From: an uncultured Terriglobales bacterium
GTDB taxonomy: Bacteria; Acidobacteriota; Terriglobia; Terriglobales; Acidobacteriaceae
Direction of reading: 5' to 3'
Length of the DNA stretch: 21,864 nt
Assembly (NCBI GenBank): GCA_955652845.1
Contig: CATPBY010000063.1
Span: forward strand, 1-21,864
Shown one piece after another: positions 19,921 to 21,864 of this stretch (its first letter is position 1; the number at the start of each line of letters is the position of its first letter). The notes beneath the pieces were generated by a model. The model ran no database searches, was not told the DNA's origin, and worked only from the letters and a program-made list of their open reading frames with translations. The translations under genes and the position numbers were made by a program.

Positions 19921-21162
19921 ATGAAGTTTGTATTGCTGGCGGGCTGGTTGTGTCTTGCCATGATGGGCTTGATTAGCTGCTCGAGCACCACAACATCATC
20001 GCCGTCGGCGAGCGGATCTCTTTTCGTCACTACGCAGGGAGATAATTCAGTCTCGGCCTTCGCTATAAATCTGGGCACCGGCGGGATTGGCGCAAGTGGA
20101 GGAAGCGTAGCCACCGATAAGTTGCCGTTAGTGCCATCGGCGATGATTCTTGCTCCCTCGGGAAATGCTCTGTTCGTGGCCAACAGCAACCCGAACATTC
20201 CAGCCGCACCGCCGTGCGCGCTTCCGCCTGCCGGCACTATCACTGCATATACCGTCAATGCGAACGGAACGCTCGCAGCGGCGGCTGCCAGCGCGCCGGC
20301 GGGCATCATTCCCTCGGCTATGGCCATCGATTCTGCGGGCAAACATCTGTTCGTAGCGAACCAGGGTGTCCAGTGCAATCCAAATTCTGGAACCATCTCT
20401 GTATTTAACATTTCTGGATCTACTTTAACCGCAGTGCCGGGGTCACCGTTCATTACCGGGACTGGTGTGGGTAACAGTACGCGCCCGGCGGCGCTTGCCG
20501 TAAGTTTGTCGGGAAATTTCTTGTACGTGGCCAACCAGTTCGACGGTACGGTATCGGTTTTCTCGATCGACGGCGCCGGCAAGCTGACAACGATATTGGC
20601 CCCTTACGCAGTGGGCGCGGCTCCAGCCGCGATGATATTAAGTCCTGACGGAAACTTTCTATACGTTTCCAATTCAGGCTCAGGCAACATCAGCGGGTTC
20701 AGCATCTGCGATAAGCCCTCAGGGACATGCGCCGTGACTCCCGGCTCTACGCCAGACGGAAGCCTCACGCCAATTCCCGGCTCGCCTTTTCCGGCTGGTT
20801 CCAATCCAGTTTCTGCCGCAATCGATTATGCAGGACGTTTCCTTTATGTAGTGGATAGCGGTTCGAACGAGGTCTCGGAATACAAGGTCAGCGCGGGCAC
20901 AGGGGTTTTGGCCATTAACAGCCCGGCGACCATTTCCACCGGGGCCAATCCGGTTTGGATTGCCTTTCGGGCAGGAACCACGACCGCCGCGACCGGCGGA
21001 AAAATTGACTATGTGTACGTTGCCAACAGCGGAGCCAACACGATATCAATCTTCAGCTTTGATTCCACCAGCGGGGTCTTGAACCTGGTGGGCGCACCTG
21101 TGACGCTGGTCAACGGAGCAGGACAACCCAGAGGTCAGCCTTCGGCAATTGCGGTCAAGTAG
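19921..21162 (+). CDS. Seven-bladed YVTN-type beta-propeller lipoprotein (lactonase-like fold)
   Basis: This protein of about 413 residues has a lipoprotein signal (MKFVLLAGWLCLAMMGLISC, lipobox LISC), so it is anchored to a membrane by its first cysteine. Seven repeats of the (L/V)(F/Y)V-x-N-x-x-x-x-x-(V/I)S-x-F type follow: LFVTTQGDNSVSAFAI, LFVANSNPN, LFVANQGVQ with TISVFNI, LYVANQFDGTVSVFSI, LYVSNSGSGNISGFSI, LYVVDSGSNEVSEYKV and VYVANSGANTISIFSF. This is the YVTN/6-phosphogluconolactonase-like propeller. Catalytic residues cannot be asserted; a binding or scaffolding role is as likely. I prefer the ATG at 19921 (GGAAG 10 nt upstream); the in-frame ATG at 19897 adds 8 residues. It lies downstream of the kinase gene, probably separately transcribed. 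Confidence 0.85.
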   Translation: MKFVLLAGWLCLAMMGLISCSSTTTSSPSASGSLFVTTQGDNSVSAFAINLGTGGIGASGGSVATDKLPLVPSAMILAPSGNALFVANSNPNIPAAPPCALPPAGTITAYTVNANGTLAAAAASAPAGIIPSAMAIDSAGKHLFVANQGVQCNPNSGTISVFNISGSTLTAVPGSPFITGTGVGNSTRPAALAVSLSGNFLYVANQFDGTVSVFSIDGAGKLTTILAPYAVGAAPAAMILSPDGNFLYVSNSGSGNISGFSICDKPSGTCAVTPGSTPDGSLTPIPGSPFPAGSNPVSAAIDYAGRFLYVVDSGSNEVSEYKVSAGTGVLAINSPATISTGANPVWIAFRAGTTTAATGGKIDYVYVANSGANTISIFSFDSTSGVLNLVGAPVTLVNGAGQPRGQPSAIAVK

Positions 21163-21212
21163 CATCAGGACCAACCTTCGCGGAGCCTCTTCTCCAAGCA
21201 ACAATGCTGCAG

Positions 21213-21864
21213 CTAAGTCGGTACCCGCAAAATCAGATAGCTACCCAGTAATCCGAAGATGACATCGGGAGACCAGGCCGCCAAAATCGGTGGCAACTGA
21301 TTCACGTTCCCCATCGACTCGAACAGACGGGAAACTGTGATTTGCGCCACTCCAATTCCTACCGCCGCGGCAATGCCGGCTAACGCTCCCCGTTTTCCTG
21401 TGGATAAAGCAAAAGGGATCGCCAGTAAAGCCATCACCAATGTAATGAGCGGGAAGGCGAGTTTTTCCTGGAGCTGTACTTTAAGTCGAACCACGTCGAA
21501 ACCGCTTTGTTGCAGATCATGAATGTAGCGTCCGAGTTCCTGGTAGTTCATCTCAGAAGATTGCTTTACCTCCTTCTTGAAGTAAGGCGGAGGTTCGCTG
21601 ACAGACGCAAATGTAGCCACATCGAAAGTATGATAGTTCGCAATCGCGGGACCTCGGAGGCTGCGTTCCCAGCCTTGCGTACACACCCAGCGTTTTAACC
21701 GGTCTTCCCAGTGCGCGCGGTCAGAATAAATTCTGTGGGTGAGCTGAAAGCTTTCCGGATCGAATTGAAATATGGTCAGGTCGCCGAACTGGTTCCGGTC
21801 GGGATCGAAAAGCTGATAATAGTAAATCGTAGAGTGCTGGCCGAAAATCCACTTGCGATCGGGA
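21213..21864 (-). CDS. lptG: LptG-type LPS-export permease (5' end outside window)
   Basis: LptF and LptG form the inner-membrane permease of the LptB2FG complex that extracts lipopolysaccharide for transport to the outer membrane. The frame is open to the last base, so the gene begins beyond the window; the visible 216 residues are the C-terminal part. First comes the end of the periplasmic beta-jellyroll (IYYYQLFDPD, DLTIFQFDPESFQL, WVCTQGWER). Then comes the helix entering the last membrane spans: LAFPLITLVMALLAIPFALS, GALAGIAAAVGIGVAQI, LPPILAAWSPDVIFGLLGSY. The LPPxLAAWxPxxIF ending fits LptG better than LptF, but the two are homologous. It is convergent with the propeller gene, 50 bp apart. 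Confidence 0.87.
   Translation of the reverse strand, partial: PDRKWIFGQHSTIYYYQLFDPDRNQFGDLTIFQFDPESFQLTHRIYSDRAHWEDRLKRWVCTQGWERSLRGPAIANYHTFDVATFASVSEPPPYFKKEVKQSSEMNYQELGRYIHDLQQSGFDVVRLKVQLQEKLAFPLITLVMALLAIPFALSTGKRGALAGIAAAVGIGVAQITVSRLFESMGNVNQLPPILAAWSPDVIFGLLGSYLILRVPT

Noticed and set aside
19869..20582. 237-codon open frame antisense to the propeller lipoprotein
   Set aside because: It mirrors the repeat structure of the propeller gene, giving Pro/Ala-rich nonsense.
1..21864. CRISPR arrays, tRNA/rRNA genes, transposases, integrases or a defence system
   Set aside because: No repeat-spacer pattern, RNA gene sequence or mobile-element protein was seen on either strand.

Overview
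The window reads as a stretch of ordinary, gene-dense bacterial chromosome from an Acidobacteriota-like genome, probably class Terriglobia (Koribacter/Sulfotelmatobacter-type). That is inference, based on moderate-to-high GC, a bacillithiol enzyme (BshC), a bactofilin, LPS-export permease genes, secreted beta-propeller proteins, and several genes with a -10-like hexamer only 6-9 nt before the start codon and no Shine-Dalgarno. I found no rRNA, tRNA, CRISPR array, insertion sequence or phage gene. No gene-free gap exceeds about 235 bases.

Layout. 1-3072: 3' part of bshC (cut by the window edge), convergent with a HAD-type hydrolase, then a small membrane protein and a small CPCC-motif/coiled-coil protein. 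3135-5551: a glycerophosphodiester phosphodiesterase (+) tail-to-tail with a GlpD-type glycerol-3-phosphate dehydrogenase (-). Together they could take deacylated phospholipid head groups to glycerol-3-phosphate and then dihydroxyacetone phosphate. 5774-8565: a tight + strand operon of mazG, a GNAT acyltransferase and an N-acylamino-acid racemase/OSB-synthase-type enolase enzyme. The last two match the known acyltransferase plus N-succinylamino-acid racemase pairing used to convert D- to L-amino acids. 8571-9470 (-): exported protein of unknown function. 9704-10976 (+): bactofilin and a methyltransferase-fold protein with a degenerate SAM motif. 11116-14772 (-): an ABC exporter, a UbiE-like methyltransferase and a geranylgeranyl-reductase-type flavoprotein, resembling the tailoring half of a phenolic-lipid/type III PKS locus but without the synthase. 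14989-16494 (+): secreted kelch-type propeller. 16533-19752: a Cpx-type envelope-stress locus. A Spy/CpxP-like periplasmic protein is divergent from a CpxR-like regulator and a CpxA-like kinase, and two tiny ORFs lie downstream of the Spy-like gene. 19921-21162 (+): seven-bladed YVTN-type lipoprotein. 21213-21864 (-): 3' part of an LptG-type LPS permease, cut by the window edge.

The most interesting signal is regulatory. The spacer between the Spy-like gene and the cpxR-like gene carries GTAAA-N5-GTAAA, the shape of the enterobacterial CpxR box, with a third GTAAA 21 bp away. The same spaced repeat, on the opposite strand, lies just upstream of the glycerophosphodiesterase gene at 3135. This suggests a Cpx-like regulon in a distant phylum that links envelope stress to phospholipid turnover. 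Secondary points are a 75-codon TTG-start ORF with a perfect AGGAGG, a 36-codon single-span ORF resembling the tail of an ABC-2 permease, palindromic elements shared by two convergent gene ends, and the orphan methyltransferase/flavoprotein/exporter set.
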